Of a DNA stretch of 64,000 bases, positions 15,776 through 25,381 are shown one piece after another. Made by a program: the position numbers and the translations under genes. Source of the stretch: Pleomorphovibrio marinus (lineage in GTDB: Bacteria; Bacteroidota; Bacteroidia; Cytophagales; Cyclobacteriaceae); the NCBI RefSeq assembly GCF_003347495.1, contig NZ_QCXY01000001.1, positions 992,001 through 1,056,000 on the forward strand, read 5' to 3'. The notes under the pieces are model-generated. The model saw only the letters and a program-made list of their open reading frames with translations, was not told the DNA's origin and made no database searches. How positions within the stretch are numbered: the first letter of the stretch is position 1; the number at the start of each line of letters is the position of its first letter.

Positions 15776-18592
15776 ATGACGACAGCTTCAACTGTATCTA
15801 CCGAATCGCTGGAAAATTTAGACGCTAAACGGTTCATCATTATCAAAAATGCCAGAGTGAATAACCTAAAAGGTGTCAGTCTGGCCATCCCTAGGAATCA
15901 ATTAATCGTTGTCACTGGATTATCTGGATCCGGGAAATCATCCCTTGCATTCGACACCCTCTTTGCAGAAGGACAGAGAATGTATGTAGAGAGCCTCAGT
16001 TCCTATGCCAGACAATTTCTCGGCAGGATGGAAAAGCCAGATGTAGAATACATCAAGGGCATTTCACCTGCTATAGCGATACAGCAAAAAGTAACCTCCA
16101 AGAACCCAAGGTCCACCGTTGGGACCACCACGGAAATTTACGATTACTTGAAACTACTTTTTAGTAGAATAGGAAAAACGATTTCGCCCCTAAGTGGGGC
16201 GGAGGTGAGGCACCATACGGTAACCGATGTAGTGGATTATGTCAACCTTTTGGAGGAAGGACAAAAATTCATGATTAGCTGTCCCCTTCAACGCTCTGGG
16301 GAGCGTACCTTAGAAAAGGAACTGGAAATTTTGCTTCAGAAGGGGTTTACCAGGGTGCTGATAAAGGATGAGGCATTCTTCGTGGAGGAATTGCTAGAAA
16401 TGAAGAAAATACCCGAAGGCGAAGTAGAAATATTGATAGACAGGGTGAGTGTACGTCATGAAGATGAAGATAATCAGTTCCGTATAGCTGACAGTGTTCA
16501 GACTGCTTTTTTCGAAGGACATGGGGATTGTATCATCGCGGTGCCAGATGGCAAAAAGCGCAGCTTCAGCGACAGGTTTGAATTGGATGGGATGAGTTTT
16601 GAATTGCCAAGCGTCAATTTGTTCAGTTTTAACAACCCCTATGGCGCATGTAGGACATGTGAGGGTTTTGGTTCTGTCTTGGGCATAGACCTAGATCTTG
16701 TAATTCCCGATAAGTCCCTTTCTGTCTATGAGGGGGCAATTGCTCCTTGGCGTGGTGAGACAACCAAAAAGTGGCTGGACCCCTTACTTAAAAATGGGAT
16801 TGAGTTTGATTTTCCCATACATCGACCCTTTGAGGAGCTGAATGAGGAGCAAATTACCTTGCTGTGGGAAGGCAACTCTTATTTTAAGGGGATCAATGAT
16901 TTTTTTAAATTCGTTGAAAGCAAAATGCATAAAATCCAATATAGGGTGATGCTCTCCCGCTTTAGAGGTCGCACGAAATGTCCCGATTGTAAAGGAACCA
17001 GGATTCGAAAAGACGCTTCTTATGTGAAAGTAGGTGGTATTTCAATTACCGATGTGGTTCTAATGCCCATAGAAAAGGCTCTTGTTTTTTTTCAAGAATT
17101 AAAATTAAGCCCCAGCGATTCCAAGTTGGCAAATAGGTTGTTAAAGGAAATTACCAACAGACTGGAATACATGAACAGAGTGGGCCTTGGATACCTTACC
17201 CTAAACCGACTGACTTCTTCCCTTTCAGGGGGAGAATATCAGCGAATCCGATTGGCAACCTCCTTGGGCAGTGCGTTGGTTGGAAGTATGTACATTTTGG
17301 ATGAACCCAGTATTGGGCTTCATCCCAGGGATACCGAAAGACTGGTAGAAGTGTTAAAATCCCTAAGGGATCTGGGCAATACCGTGATTGTGGTAGAGCA
17401 TGAAGAGAAGGTAATCCGCTCTGCGGATCAAATTATTGACATAGGGCCTGATGCAGGAGTTCACGGTGGAAATTTAGTCTTTCAAGGAAATATAGAGGAG
17501 CTGCTGGCGAAAAACAATACCTACACCGCTCAGTATTTGAATGGAGACACTCAGATCTTTCATAAAACCTCCAATCGCCAATGGAATAAAGCCATAAAAA
17601 TAAAAGGAGCCAGGGAAAATAATCTCAAAAACCTCATTGTGAAAATCCCACTTCAGGTTCTTACTGTAATCACTGGTGTAAGTGGGTCTGGCAAGTCCAC
17701 TTTGGTTAAAAGAATCCTATACCCTGCACTAGGTAAAACCATAGGAACGGTAACCGAGGAAACTGGTAAATTTGATAAACTGGAAGGAGATATAAAGGAA
17801 GTGGACAGAGTGGAGTTCGTGGATCAAAACCCTATAGGTAAATCTTCCAGATCCAATCCTGTAACCTATGTGAAGGCCTATGATGCCATTAGAAGCCTCT
17901 ATGCCGATCAGCCGATCTCGAAACAAAGGGGCTATAAGCCAGCTTTTTTTAGTTTTAATGTCGATGGGGGAAGGTGCGAGGCCTGTCAGGGAGAGGGCAC
18001 CCAAAAAATTGAAATGCAGTTTATGGCCGATATTTACCTTACCTGTGAGTCTTGTAAGGGCAAGCGGTTTAAGCAGGAAATTCTCGAAGTAAAGTATCGC
18101 GAAAAGGATATTTCAGAGATTCTCGACATGACCATCGACGAAGCAATGGAATTTTTTGCTGACAAGGCACCAATAATCAATAAACTACAGCCGCTGCAGG
18201 AAGTTGGTTTAGGGTATATTGGGATGGGACAATCTTCAAATACCCTAAGTGGGGGGGAGGCGCAAAGGGTAAAATTAGCCTCTTTTTTGGGAAAGGGGGA
18301 CCAAAAGGCGAAGGAAAGGATCTTATTTATTTTTGACGAGCCCACCACGGGATTGCATTTTCATGATATCAAAAAACTGCTGGTTTCCATTAATGCCCTC
18401 ATAGATCAGGGTCATTCTGTGGTGATTATAGAACATAATACGGAGGTTATAAAAGCGGCAGATTGGGTGATTGACCTTGGACCTGAAGGAGGAGAATCCG
18501 GAGGATACCTTACCTTTGAGGGTATTCCCGAGGATTTGATGAAGGAAAACAACAATTATACCGCTAAGTATTTGGCACAGGCCCTAAAATAG
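15776..18592 (+). CDS. uvrA: excinuclease ABC subunit UvrA
   Basis: DNA-damage-sensing ATPase of nucleotide excision repair, about 938 residues. The ATG at 15776 is preferred to a TTG three codons earlier. Two ABC modules are present: Walker A GLSGSGKSSLAFDTL and GVSGSGKSTLVKR, and signatures SLSGGEYQRIRLATSLGS and TLSGGEAQRVKLASFLGKG. The zinc modules are CRTCEGFGS, CPDCKGTRI, and CEACQGEGT with CESCKGKRF. All motifs are intact. A small hairpin (ATGGAAA at 18607, TTTCCAT at 18618) lies just after the stop but lacks a strong T-run. Confidence 0.97.
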   Translation: MTTASTVSTESLENLDAKRFIIIKNARVNNLKGVSLAIPRNQLIVVTGLSGSGKSSLAFDTLFAEGQRMYVESLSSYARQFLGRMEKPDVEYIKGISPAIAIQQKVTSKNPRSTVGTTTEIYDYLKLLFSRIGKTISPLSGAEVRHHTVTDVVDYVNLLEEGQKFMISCPLQRSGERTLEKELEILLQKGFTRVLIKDEAFFVEELLEMKKIPEGEVEILIDRVSVRHEDEDNQFRIADSVQTAFFEGHGDCIIAVPDGKKRSFSDRFELDGMSFELPSVNLFSFNNPYGACRTCEGFGSVLGIDLDLVIPDKSLSVYEGAIAPWRGETTKKWLDPLLKNGIEFDFPIHRPFEELNEEQITLLWEGNSYFKGINDFFKFVESKMHKIQYRVMLSRFRGRTKCPDCKGTRIRKDASYVKVGGISITDVVLMPIEKALVFFQELKLSPSDSKLANRLLKEITNRLEYMNRVGLGYLTLNRLTSSLSGGEYQRIRLATSLGSALVGSMYILDEPSIGLHPRDTERLVEVLKSLRDLGNTVIVVEHEEKVIRSADQIIDIGPDAGVHGGNLVFQGNIEELLAKNNTYTAQYLNGDTQIFHKTSNRQWNKAIKIKGARENNLKNLIVKIPLQVLTVITGVSGSGKSTLVKRILYPALGKTIGTVTEETGKFDKLEGDIKEVDRVEFVDQNPIGKSSRSNPVTYVKAYDAIRSLYADQPISKQRGYKPAFFSFNVDGGRCEACQGEGTQKIEMQFMADIYLTCESCKGKRFKQEILEVKYREKDISEILDMTIDEAMEFFADKAPIINKLQPLQEVGLGYIGMGQSSNTLSGGEAQRVKLASFLGKGDQKAKERILFIFDEPTTGLHFHDIKKLLVSINALIDQGHSVVIIEHNTEVIKAADWVIDLGPEGGESGGYLTFEGIPEDLMKENNNYTAKYLAQALK

Positions 18593-18727
18593 TATTTAAG
18601 CTACTCATGGAAATCCATTTCCATTTCTAAAGATTAAAGCTTATTTTACAGGCCATTAAACAAAATAGAACTATTCGGGAAAGTTTCCTAACTAAAGCTA
18701 TTCCCCATTTATCCCCTTAACCGTTCG

Positions 18728-19726
18728 ATGAACACAAGACGCAACTACCCTATTTGGGTGATGACAATGGCACTACTTTTTGCAGTCGCTGTAGGATTTG
18801 TCAATAAGGACAACGATTTTGAGCCCTACCAACAAGAGTTGCCGGGTACTTCACTTTCCTTTGATATGGTGCCCATTCCCGGTGGTACCTTTAAAATGGG
18901 AAGTCCAGATGGGGATTCTTTTGCCTCTGAGGACGAGTTTCCCCAACATGAGGTTAAATTAGACCCTTTTTGGATGGGGGCTCATGAGGTGACCTGGGAC
19001 ATGTTTGAGCTCTTTATGGATAAAAATTTTGAGGAAGCTTCGAGCACAGGCCCCTTGCCTCTCCAAGTGGATGGATTGACCCGACCCTCTATACCCTATC
19101 TGGATATGACTTTCGGGATGGGTAAGGAAAATAAACCAGCCATTGCCATGACGCAATATGGGGCAATCCAATATTGCCGATGGCTTTATTTGAAAACAGG
19201 CATCTTTTACCGCTTGCCCACTGAGGCAGAGTGGGAATATGCCAGTAGGGCAGGGTCCTCCATGACGTATTTTTTTGGGGATAATGCAGAAGAACTCGAA
19301 AAATATGCCTGGTTTGCCGAAAATAGCAATGGTGAAACCCAAAAAGTGGGTCAAAAGGAACCTAATCCCTGGGGTCTATATGATATATTGGGTAATGTAC
19401 AGGAATGGACCATGGATCATTACCAGCCGGATATTTACGGAGCTCGAAGTGGGGCAGTAGTGGAAAATCCCTGGGTTTCTGATGACGAACTATATCCCAA
19501 AGTTCTCAAAGGTGGTAATTACGAAAGCACAGCAGAGGAGCTCAGACCTGCAAACAGGGTGGCAAGTGATCCAGAGTGGAAAAGGATAGATCCGCAGATT
19601 CCAAAAAGCCAATGGTGGTTTCCTGAAGCCCCTTTTGTGGGGATGAGGGTAGTAAGGCCGCTTACCCCTCCCAGCGAGGAGGAAATTGAGGCTTATTTTG
19701 GGAAGTTGCCGATGGAAGATTATTAA
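18728..19726 (+). CDS. SUMF1/formylglycine-generating-enzyme-like protein, exported
   Basis: A 332-residue protein with an N-terminal hydrophobic segment (residues 8-24) and a full FGE-sulfatase/SUMF1 fold: MVPIPGGTFKMGSPDGDSF, FWMGAHEVTWDMFELFMD, YRLPTEAEWEYASRAG, GNVQEWTMDHY and FVGMRVVRP. No sulfatase is encoded nearby. Many Bacteroidota exported members of this family are not formylglycine generators. It is 18 bases before the oxidoreductase gene, so it likely leads a three-gene operon with the next two genes, all exported. Confidence 0.87.
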   Translation: MNTRRNYPIWVMTMALLFAVAVGFVNKDNDFEPYQQELPGTSLSFDMVPIPGGTFKMGSPDGDSFASEDEFPQHEVKLDPFWMGAHEVTWDMFELFMDKNFEEASSTGPLPLQVDGLTRPSIPYLDMTFGMGKENKPAIAMTQYGAIQYCRWLYLKTGIFYRLPTEAEWEYASRAGSSMTYFFGDNAEELEKYAWFAENSNGETQKVGQKEPNPWGLYDILGNVQEWTMDHYQPDIYGARSGAVVENPWVSDDELYPKVLKGGNYESTAEELRPANRVASDPEWKRIDPQIPKSQWWFPEAPFVGMRVVRPLTPPSEEEIEAYFGKLPMEDY

Positions 19727-19744
19727 CTATAAACTAATTTAACT

Positions 19745-21067
19745 ATGGAAACCAAAAAAATCAATCCAAGGAGGGACTTTATAAAGACCTCTGCCATCGT
19801 GACTGGCGGAGCGCTTTTAAGTACCCCTTTTAGTCTTCCCGGAGCATATGCTACGGGGGACGATGTCATTAAAATTGCCGTAATAGGCTGTGGAGGCAGG
19901 GGAACAGGGGCTGTATTCCAGGCCTTTGATACTGGAAAAAACATCCAACTGGTTGCAATGGCCGATGCTTTTGAAGATAGGTTGGAGCAGAGTTACGAAA
20001 GGATATTGAAAAAATACGGAGAGGATAAAGTCAAAGTTCCCAAGGAAAAGCGTTTCACCGGTTTTGAGGGATACAAAGATGCAATAAAGGAGGCGGACGT
20101 GGTTATTTTGGCTGCACCTCCTGGTTTCAGGCCAGATCATTTCGAGGAGTCTGTGAATCAGGGAAAGCAAATATTTATGGAAAAACCGGTAGCCACCGAT
20201 GCCATAGGAATCAGGAGAGTGCTTGCAGCTGCGGAAAAAGCGAAGGAGAAAAAGCTCAATGTGGTGGCTGGATTACAGCGACATTATCAGGATAGCTATG
20301 TTAATACCATAGATAAAATTCATGATGGGGCCATAGGAGACATCATAGGCGGTCAGGTATTCTGGAATGATGGAGGAGTGTGGGTAAGGGAAAGGCAACC
20401 GGACCAAACCGAAATGGAATATCAAATGCGAAACTGGTATTACTTCAATTGGCTATGCGGAGACCACATAGTGGAGCAGCATGTACATAATCTGGACGTG
20501 GCAAACTGGGTGAAAAACGGATACCCCGTAAAAGCCGAAGGTACTGGTGGCCGCACTGTAAGAAGAGGTAAGGATCATGGTGAAATTTTTGATCATCACG
20601 TGGTTCTCTTTACCTATGAGGACGGTACGGTGATCCACAGTGAGTGCAGACACTTCCCAGGGGCTGCCAACCGAGTGGACGAAAGCTTCCAGGGAACCAA
20701 TGGAAAGGCCTACATGAATGCCGGACACGTTGGAAAACTTACGGACTACAAAGGGAATAGTCTTTATGAACATGATGGCAAAAACAATATAAATCCTTAC
20801 CAAAAAGAGCATGACCTATTGTTTGATGCCATCGTCAAAGGGGAATACAAATATGCTGACGCGGAGAATGCCGCAAAAAGTACTATGACCAGTATTTTGG
20901 GAAGGTTTGCGACCTATTCTGGTAAAGTAGTGACTTGGGATGAAGCGATTAATTCAGGCATTGACCTTAGGCCAGATAGGCTAGCATGGGATGCCACTCC
21001 CAAAGCCATGCCTAATGATGATGGTTTTTATGCCTATGCCGTTCCCGGTCAAAGCAAAGTTGTATAA
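19745..21067 (+). CDS. Tat-exported Gfo/Idh/MocA family oxidoreductase
   Basis: A 440-residue NAD(P)-dependent sugar oxidoreductase. The N-terminus has a twin-arginine signal (NPRRDFIKTSAIVTGGALL). The Rossmann motif IKIAVIGCGGRGTG follows, then the family motif MEKPVATD with the catalytic Lys, and the GDHIVEQHVHNLDVANW segment that lines the active site. Tat export of folded, cofactor-loaded enzyme is typical for this subgroup. Such proteins oxidise glycosides at C3 or epimerise sugars. The isomerase gene follows 21 bases later, and a similarly exported DUF1080 protein lies at 3.0 kb. Confidence 0.9.
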   Translation: METKKINPRRDFIKTSAIVTGGALLSTPFSLPGAYATGDDVIKIAVIGCGGRGTGAVFQAFDTGKNIQLVAMADAFEDRLEQSYERILKKYGEDKVKVPKEKRFTGFEGYKDAIKEADVVILAAPPGFRPDHFEESVNQGKQIFMEKPVATDAIGIRRVLAAAEKAKEKKLNVVAGLQRHYQDSYVNTIDKIHDGAIGDIIGGQVFWNDGGVWVRERQPDQTEMEYQMRNWYYFNWLCGDHIVEQHVHNLDVANWVKNGYPVKAEGTGGRTVRRGKDHGEIFDHHVVLFTYEDGTVIHSECRHFPGAANRVDESFQGTNGKAYMNAGHVGKLTDYKGNSLYEHDGKNNINPYQKEHDLLFDAIVKGEYKYADAENAAKSTMTSILGRFATYSGKVVTWDEAINSGIDLRPDRLAWDATPKAMPNDDGFYAYAVPGQSKVV

Positions 21068-21088
21068 ACAATCCTTGAGACTTTTAAC

Positions 21089-22003
21089 ATGAAGAGAAGA
21101 AATTTTATCAAAAACGTATCCTTAGGAGCGGCTGCGGGACTCACTAGTGTCTCCTCGGTAAATGCCTATGGACTACGTCCTGATGCCGACAGCACCTTTA
21201 ACATGAACTATGCCCCCCATTTTGGCATGTTCAAGGGCCATGCTGGGGATGATTTCATAGACCAGCTGGACTTTATGTATGAAAAAGGCTTTAGAAGCTT
21301 AGAGGATAATGGTATGATGGGAAGGCCAAAGGAGGTACAGGAAAAAATCGGCAATCACCTTGCCAAGTTGGGAATGGATATGGGCGTATTCGTCCTCGAT
21401 AAAGGTGGAAACGCTGCCAATACCTTTGCATCAGGGAAAAAGGAGAATACAGAAGTCTTCTTGGAGGGGTGCAGAAGGGCGGTAGAAACAGCAAAGCGGG
21501 TAAATGCCAAATGGACAACCGTTGTACCCGGTGACTTTGACCGGAGCCTTCCCATGGATATTCAGACAGCCAATGTTATCGAGGCTCTGAGAAAAGGTTG
21601 TGAAATCCTGGAACCTCATGGACTTGTGATGGTATTGGAGCCCTTGAGTGATACACCAAACCTCTTTCTGAGGACATCCACCCAAACCTACATGATCTGT
21701 AAGGCGGTGGATAGCCCTTCCTGTAAGGTTTTGTATGATGTCTATCATATGCAAAAGAACGAAGGACACCTTATTGTCAACATAGACCATTGTTGGGATG
21801 AGATCGCCTATTTTCAAATTGGGGACAATCCTGGCAGGAAAGAGCCTGGAACCGGGGAGATAAACTACCTGAATGTCTTCAAGCATATCCATGACAAAGG
21901 TTATCGAGGCATTATGGGCATGGAGCACGGAAATGCCCATCCAGGCAAAGAAGGTGAAGAAAAGCTGATAGAAGCATACAGAAAAGCCGATGCATTTATG
22001 TGA
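21089..22003 (+). CDS. Tat-exported hydroxypyruvate isomerase-like TIM-barrel protein
   Basis: A 304-residue xylose isomerase-like TIM barrel with a twin-arginine leader (MKRRNFIKNVSLGAAAGLTS). Metal-site segments are GLVMVLEPLSD (Glu), VLYDVYHMQ (Asp/His), YFQIGDNPGRKEPGTGEINY and IMGMEHGN (Glu). These match the hydroxypyruvate isomerase/3-keto-glycoside-acting group. Last gene of the SUMF1-like/oxidoreductase/isomerase set and closed by a strong terminator. It most likely works on a sugar in the periplasm together with the preceding oxidoreductase; the substrate is not known. Confidence 0.87.
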   Translation: MKRRNFIKNVSLGAAAGLTSVSSVNAYGLRPDADSTFNMNYAPHFGMFKGHAGDDFIDQLDFMYEKGFRSLEDNGMMGRPKEVQEKIGNHLAKLGMDMGVFVLDKGGNAANTFASGKKENTEVFLEGCRRAVETAKRVNAKWTTVVPGDFDRSLPMDIQTANVIEALRKGCEILEPHGLVMVLEPLSDTPNLFLRTSTQTYMICKAVDSPSCKVLYDVYHMQKNEGHLIVNIDHCWDEIAYFQIGDNPGRKEPGTGEINYLNVFKHIHDKGYRGIMGMEHGNAHPGKEGEEKLIEAYRKADAFM

Positions 22004-22015
22004 GGCCAAACAATA

Positions 22016-22044
22016 GAAAAAGGAGCCAACTGGCTCCTTTTTTT
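22016..22044. terminator. bidirectional terminator between convergent genes
   Basis: AAAAAGGAGCCA, then AC, then TGGCTCCTTTTTTT: a stem of about 12 bp that includes A/T tails on both sides. It serves the exported isomerase gene on the plus strand and the YcxB-like gene on the minus strand, whose stop codon overlaps the T-run. Confidence 0.88.
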
Positions 22045-22513
22045 ATACATATCCTTTTCTTTTAAGAATGGTTTCTATGAATTTTATTTCGTTGTCAGAA
22101 TTGAAAAGTTTGTAGGGCAAATAAATAAATTGAGCCTTGGACATGACGAAGAGGAACCCTTCTTTTTTCTGTTGGGCCCTTTTGATCATATCCCATTTCA
22201 CTGGCATGCCTTGCCTTGGGTTAATTTTGAGCAATATTTGTCTGCTGTCTATTTCATAGGACATTTTTTCAAACATGATTTTATTTTGCTCCATTTGGGT
22301 TACTCCTGCGAATTGGATAAGCCAAAAAAGCCAATAAAGTGCATAGGCCAAAATAGCCATGCTGATCCACCACCATGAAGGAATCCAAAAATAACCGGCA
22401 GCAATGGCAACTGCGATAAGGGCCACCCACCATTGTTCCTTTAAAATTGTCTTTAACCCTATCTTTATGTAGGTACCTGTCGGCAATTGGTATTTTTTCG
22501 TTTTTACGATCAT
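22043..22513 (-). CDS. YcxB-like membrane protein
   Basis: About 156 residues from the ATG at 22513, preferred to one ten codons upstream because it gives MIVKTKKYQLPTGTYIK, which resembles the family N-terminus. Two adjacent transmembrane helices (about residues 25-70, rich in Trp and Ile) precede a soluble C-terminal domain (YEIDSRQILLKINPRQG, then FLFVMSKAQFIYLPYKLF), the pattern of YcxB-like proteins of unknown function. It is a single gene, divergent from the small protein gene at 22692. Confidence 0.7.
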   Translation of the reverse strand: MIVKTKKYQLPTGTYIKIGLKTILKEQWWVALIAVAIAAGYFWIPSWWWISMAILAYALYWLFWLIQFAGVTQMEQNKIMFEKMSYEIDSRQILLKINPRQGMPVKWDMIKRAQQKKEGFLFVMSKAQFIYLPYKLFNSDNEIKFIETILKRKGYV

Positions 22514-22691
22514 TAGGTCTGAATTGAAATTTTCAAAATGCAAATATCCTATGATAAGTCTTATATAGCAAGTTTATTCCCTTATTGAAATGGTATTTTC
22601 AATTTTTTACAACATTGTTTAAACTAGCTTGGTTAATTAATTGACATATTGATTTTTATGTTGTAATTTGAAAAGATAAAAGTGATTGTCT

Positions 22692-22925
22692 ATGAGTAGC
22701 CTGGTAATTGACCTCGTATTATGTGGAATAGCCTATGTGGTGCTAATCTACTTTGTAGCTACACTCACCAAAGCCAGGATCAACAGAAACCGCAATAATA
22801 ACGATGATGATGGGGATGGGGGAGTTGAAGACATGACGCCTCCCAAAATTGACCTACCTCCAGGCATAATTTGGCCATCTGAGGATAAGCTAAAAGACAA
22901 AAAATCCTCCCCAGTGGAGTTTTAA
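22692..22925 (+). CDS. small single-span membrane protein, unknown
   Basis: A 77-residue protein from the ATG at 22692 (an upstream TTG is less likely). It has one N-terminal membrane helix (about 4-24) followed by a basic stretch (KARINRNRN), an Asn/Asp/Gly-rich linker and a tail PPKIDLPPGIIWPSEDKL. I do not recognise the family. The last 4 bases overlap the end of the convergent fur gene. The coherent membrane-plus-basic layout (positive-inside) argues that it is real. Confidence 0.6.
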   Translation: MSSLVIDLVLCGIAYVVLIYFVATLTKARINRNRNNNDDDGDGGVEDMTPPKIDLPPGIIWPSEDKLKDKKSSPVEF

Positions 22926-23344
22926 CTGCACTCTTTGCAAATCCCAACTACCAACAAACTCATTTCTTTACTTAAGTAGCCCGCAGGTAATGCTATTTTT
23001 GGCAGGCTTACCTCCTCAATACAATTGGTCTTTCCACATTTCTCACATTTGAAATGAACATGTTCGTGTTCATGGTGTGGTTCGCTTCTATTATGGGTGC
23101 ATAATGCATACTTAGTAGCCCCACTATCATCCAACACCTTGTGGATAAGGTCCGAATCCAAAAAGGTCTTTAAGGTACGATAGATGGTAACCCTGTCGAA
23201 GTTTTCTTTCAGAGCCTCTTCTAAATCCGAATGGGACAAAGCAACCTTCCTGGTAATAAAAGTGGCCAAAACATCTCTCCTGCAGCTCGTTACCCTGAGT
23301 TTATTGTCTTTAAGAATATTTGTGGTGTTAGGAATATTTCCCAT
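22922..23344 (-). CDS. Fur family transcriptional repressor
   Basis: A 140-residue metal-responsive regulator. The N-terminal winged helix contains SHSDLEEAL and FDRVTIYRTLKTFLDSDLIHK (recognition helix). A His-rich segment HHEHEHVHFKCEKCGKTNC holds the regulatory and structural metal sites, and the C-terminal CKEC completes a Cys4 zinc site. The His-rich spacer resembles Zur-like members, but the metal cannot be assigned. It is 13 bases downstream of the symporter gene on the same strand, so the two may be cotranscribed. Confidence 0.88.
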   Translation of the reverse strand: MGNIPNTTNILKDNKLRVTSCRRDVLATFITRKVALSHSDLEEALKENFDRVTIYRTLKTFLDSDLIHKVLDDSGATKYALCTHNRSEPHHEHEHVHFKCEKCGKTNCIEEVSLPKIALPAGYLSKEMSLLVVGICKECS

Positions 23345-23357
23345 AATTCTTTAATAA

Positions 23358-25133
23358 TTACCTCATTTTTTTCCAGCCTCTAAAGACCAAAACAGCACCT
23401 ATCACTGTGATGATACTGGCGATGCTTGCGGGCAAGGGCTTGGAATATATCCAAAATCCGGTAGCAAACAACGCCGAATATACCATTATGGAGGCAATAA
23501 GCATCAGGCCTATTTCCATAGGAAGTTGCCCTGGTTCTGCCTTTTCTTCCGGATACTTGTTCAAAACGGCTCTCCAGCCCCAATCCGCAGGCCTCACCTT
23601 CCTGTAGAAGGAAAGCAATACCTCGTCTTTTTCAGGCTTGGTAAGCAAAGTTACTAAAATCCAGGTGAATGTGGTAATTCCAACCCCAGCCAACAATTTT
23701 AGATAGGCCATATCCTCAGGTATAGGAAGTATCCCGGTTTTTTCATGGATGTATTCAAAGTAAACCGCGACAATAAAGGAAATTATCATCGCAGAAATTT
23801 CGGTGTAACTATTGATTCTCCACCAAAACCACCTTAGAATAAATATTAACCCCGTACCGGCTCCAATTTGCAACAAAATATTAAATGCCTCTAATGCATT
23901 GGACAGGGCCAGGGCAAGCAAGGCTGCTAAGACCATAAGTCCCACTGTGGATAGCCTTCCTACCATTACCAATTCCTTCTCTGAAGCCTGGGGTTTTATA
24001 AATCGACTGTAAAAATCATTTACCACATAAGAAGACCCCCAGTTTAAATGGGTGGATAGGGTAGACATCACTGCGGCGATTAAGGAGGCCAAAACTACCC
24101 CTAGCAACCCAGTAGGAAGATAGGTCAACATGGCTGAATAGGCCAAGTCATTTCCGAGTTTATTCGCCGGGATATTAGGGAAAGCTTCTTGAATGTCACT
24201 CACTTGGGGGAAAATGATCAACGAGCTCAGGGCTATTATGATCCATGGCCAGGGCCTCAAGGCATAATGTGCAATGTTAAACAACAAGGTCGCTCCTATG
24301 GCATTTTTTTCGTCTTTTGCCGACAACATCCGCTGGGCAATGTATCCACCCCCACCTGGTTCCGCACCTGGGTACCATGTCGCCCACCACTGTATGGCAA
24401 GTGGCATAATGAAAAGCGGCACCAGTAAGTTCCAATCATTAAAGTCGGGGATAATATTAAGCTTGTCTCTTACGTTTGGATGCGTCAATAAATTGTCTAG
24501 AGTTTGGATCTCTGGAAGGCTGATGATATAATACGCCGCACCAAAAGCACCGGCTATAGCTATGAAAAACTGAAAGAAATCCGTCAAAAGGACTCCTCTT
24601 AAACCACCCAGCGAACTGTAAATTACCGTCACCACAGAGACTACCAATAAGGTTTGGAAGGGCGTTAAGCCAAGCATAACGCCAAAGATTTTTATTGCGG
24701 CCAAGATGACTGTGGCCATGATAACTACATTGAAAAACACCCCAAGATACAAGGCACGAAAGGCCCTTAAAAATGCAGCTGGTTTACCTCCATACCTTAT
24801 TTCATAAAACTCCAAATCTGTCGTGGCCTCTGATCTTCTCCAAAGCTTTGCATATACAAAGACGGTTAACATCCCTGTAAGCAAAAAGGCCCACCATACC
24901 CAATTTCCCGAAACACCGTCTTTTCTTACGATGTCTGTCACTAGATTTGGGGTATCTGCCGAAAATGTGGTGGCTACCATCGAAACACCCAAAAGCCACC
25001 AGGGCATGTTTCTTCCTGATAGAAAAAATTCCTTGGCACTTTTGCCGGCCGTTCTGGAAGTGATGATTCCAATTAGCATAGATATCACAAAAAATGCTAT
25101 GATAATGGCCCAATCTATCGCCGTTACGTTCAT
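23358..25133 (-). CDS. sodium:solute symporter (SSS family)
   Basis: A 591-residue inner-membrane transporter with about 13-14 hydrophobic helices. The N-terminus is MNVTAIDWAIIIAFFVISM, and the SSS sodium site region is recognisable (FLSGRNMPWWLLGVSMVATTFSADTP, here in two blocks, and SSLGGLRGVLLTDFFQF). It probably imports a sugar, amino acid or vitamin with Na+. It is divergent from the NahK-like kinase at 25382 and followed by a Fur gene. The kinase next door makes an amino sugar or hexosamine substrate a reasonable guess, but only a guess. Confidence 0.9.
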   Translation of the reverse strand: MNVTAIDWAIIIAFFVISMLIGIITSRTAGKSAKEFFLSGRNMPWWLLGVSMVATTFSADTPNLVTDIVRKDGVSGNWVWWAFLLTGMLTVFVYAKLWRRSEATTDLEFYEIRYGGKPAAFLRAFRALYLGVFFNVVIMATVILAAIKIFGVMLGLTPFQTLLVVSVVTVIYSSLGGLRGVLLTDFFQFFIAIAGAFGAAYYIISLPEIQTLDNLLTHPNVRDKLNIIPDFNDWNLLVPLFIMPLAIQWWATWYPGAEPGGGGYIAQRMLSAKDEKNAIGATLLFNIAHYALRPWPWIIIALSSLIIFPQVSDIQEAFPNIPANKLGNDLAYSAMLTYLPTGLLGVVLASLIAAVMSTLSTHLNWGSSYVVNDFYSRFIKPQASEKELVMVGRLSTVGLMVLAALLALALSNALEAFNILLQIGAGTGLIFILRWFWWRINSYTEISAMIISFIVAVYFEYIHEKTGILPIPEDMAYLKLLAGVGITTFTWILVTLLTKPEKDEVLLSFYRKVRPADWGWRAVLNKYPEEKAEPGQLPMEIGLMLIASIMVYSALFATGFWIYSKPLPASIASIITVIGAVLVFRGWKKMR

Positions 25134-25344
25134 AATCTTTGGATTTATTGCTCCTTTCTTAGGTTTGAATTCAGAATGTTACCTTTACTTTATTAATTCT
25201 TCAAATAAATGAAATTTTATTTAAACTTCACCTTCTTTATAAAATTTTTTGATTATTTCAGATGGCTGTCTTGTGGAAAAGCTATCTGTTTTAACTGCTT
25301 TGGTAAATATAGTCTCTTTAGAAAATATTTAAACATAACTATTT

Positions 25345-25352
25345 TATTTTTG
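25345..25352 (+). promoter_or_regulatory. possible -7 box of the NahK-like gene
   Basis: TATTTTTG fits the Bacteroidota -7 consensus TAnnTTTG and lies 30 bases before the TTG start of the kinase gene. No good -33 TTTG is found at the usual 19-base spacing, so this is weak. Confidence 0.35.
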
Positions 25353-25381
25353 CCTATCTTAATCATCAGGGTACCTAAAAA

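Noticed and set aside
18728-19726. True formylglycine-generating enzyme for sulfatases
   Set aside because: No sulfatase gene is in the window and I could not identify the catalytic Cys pair expected near the C-terminus.
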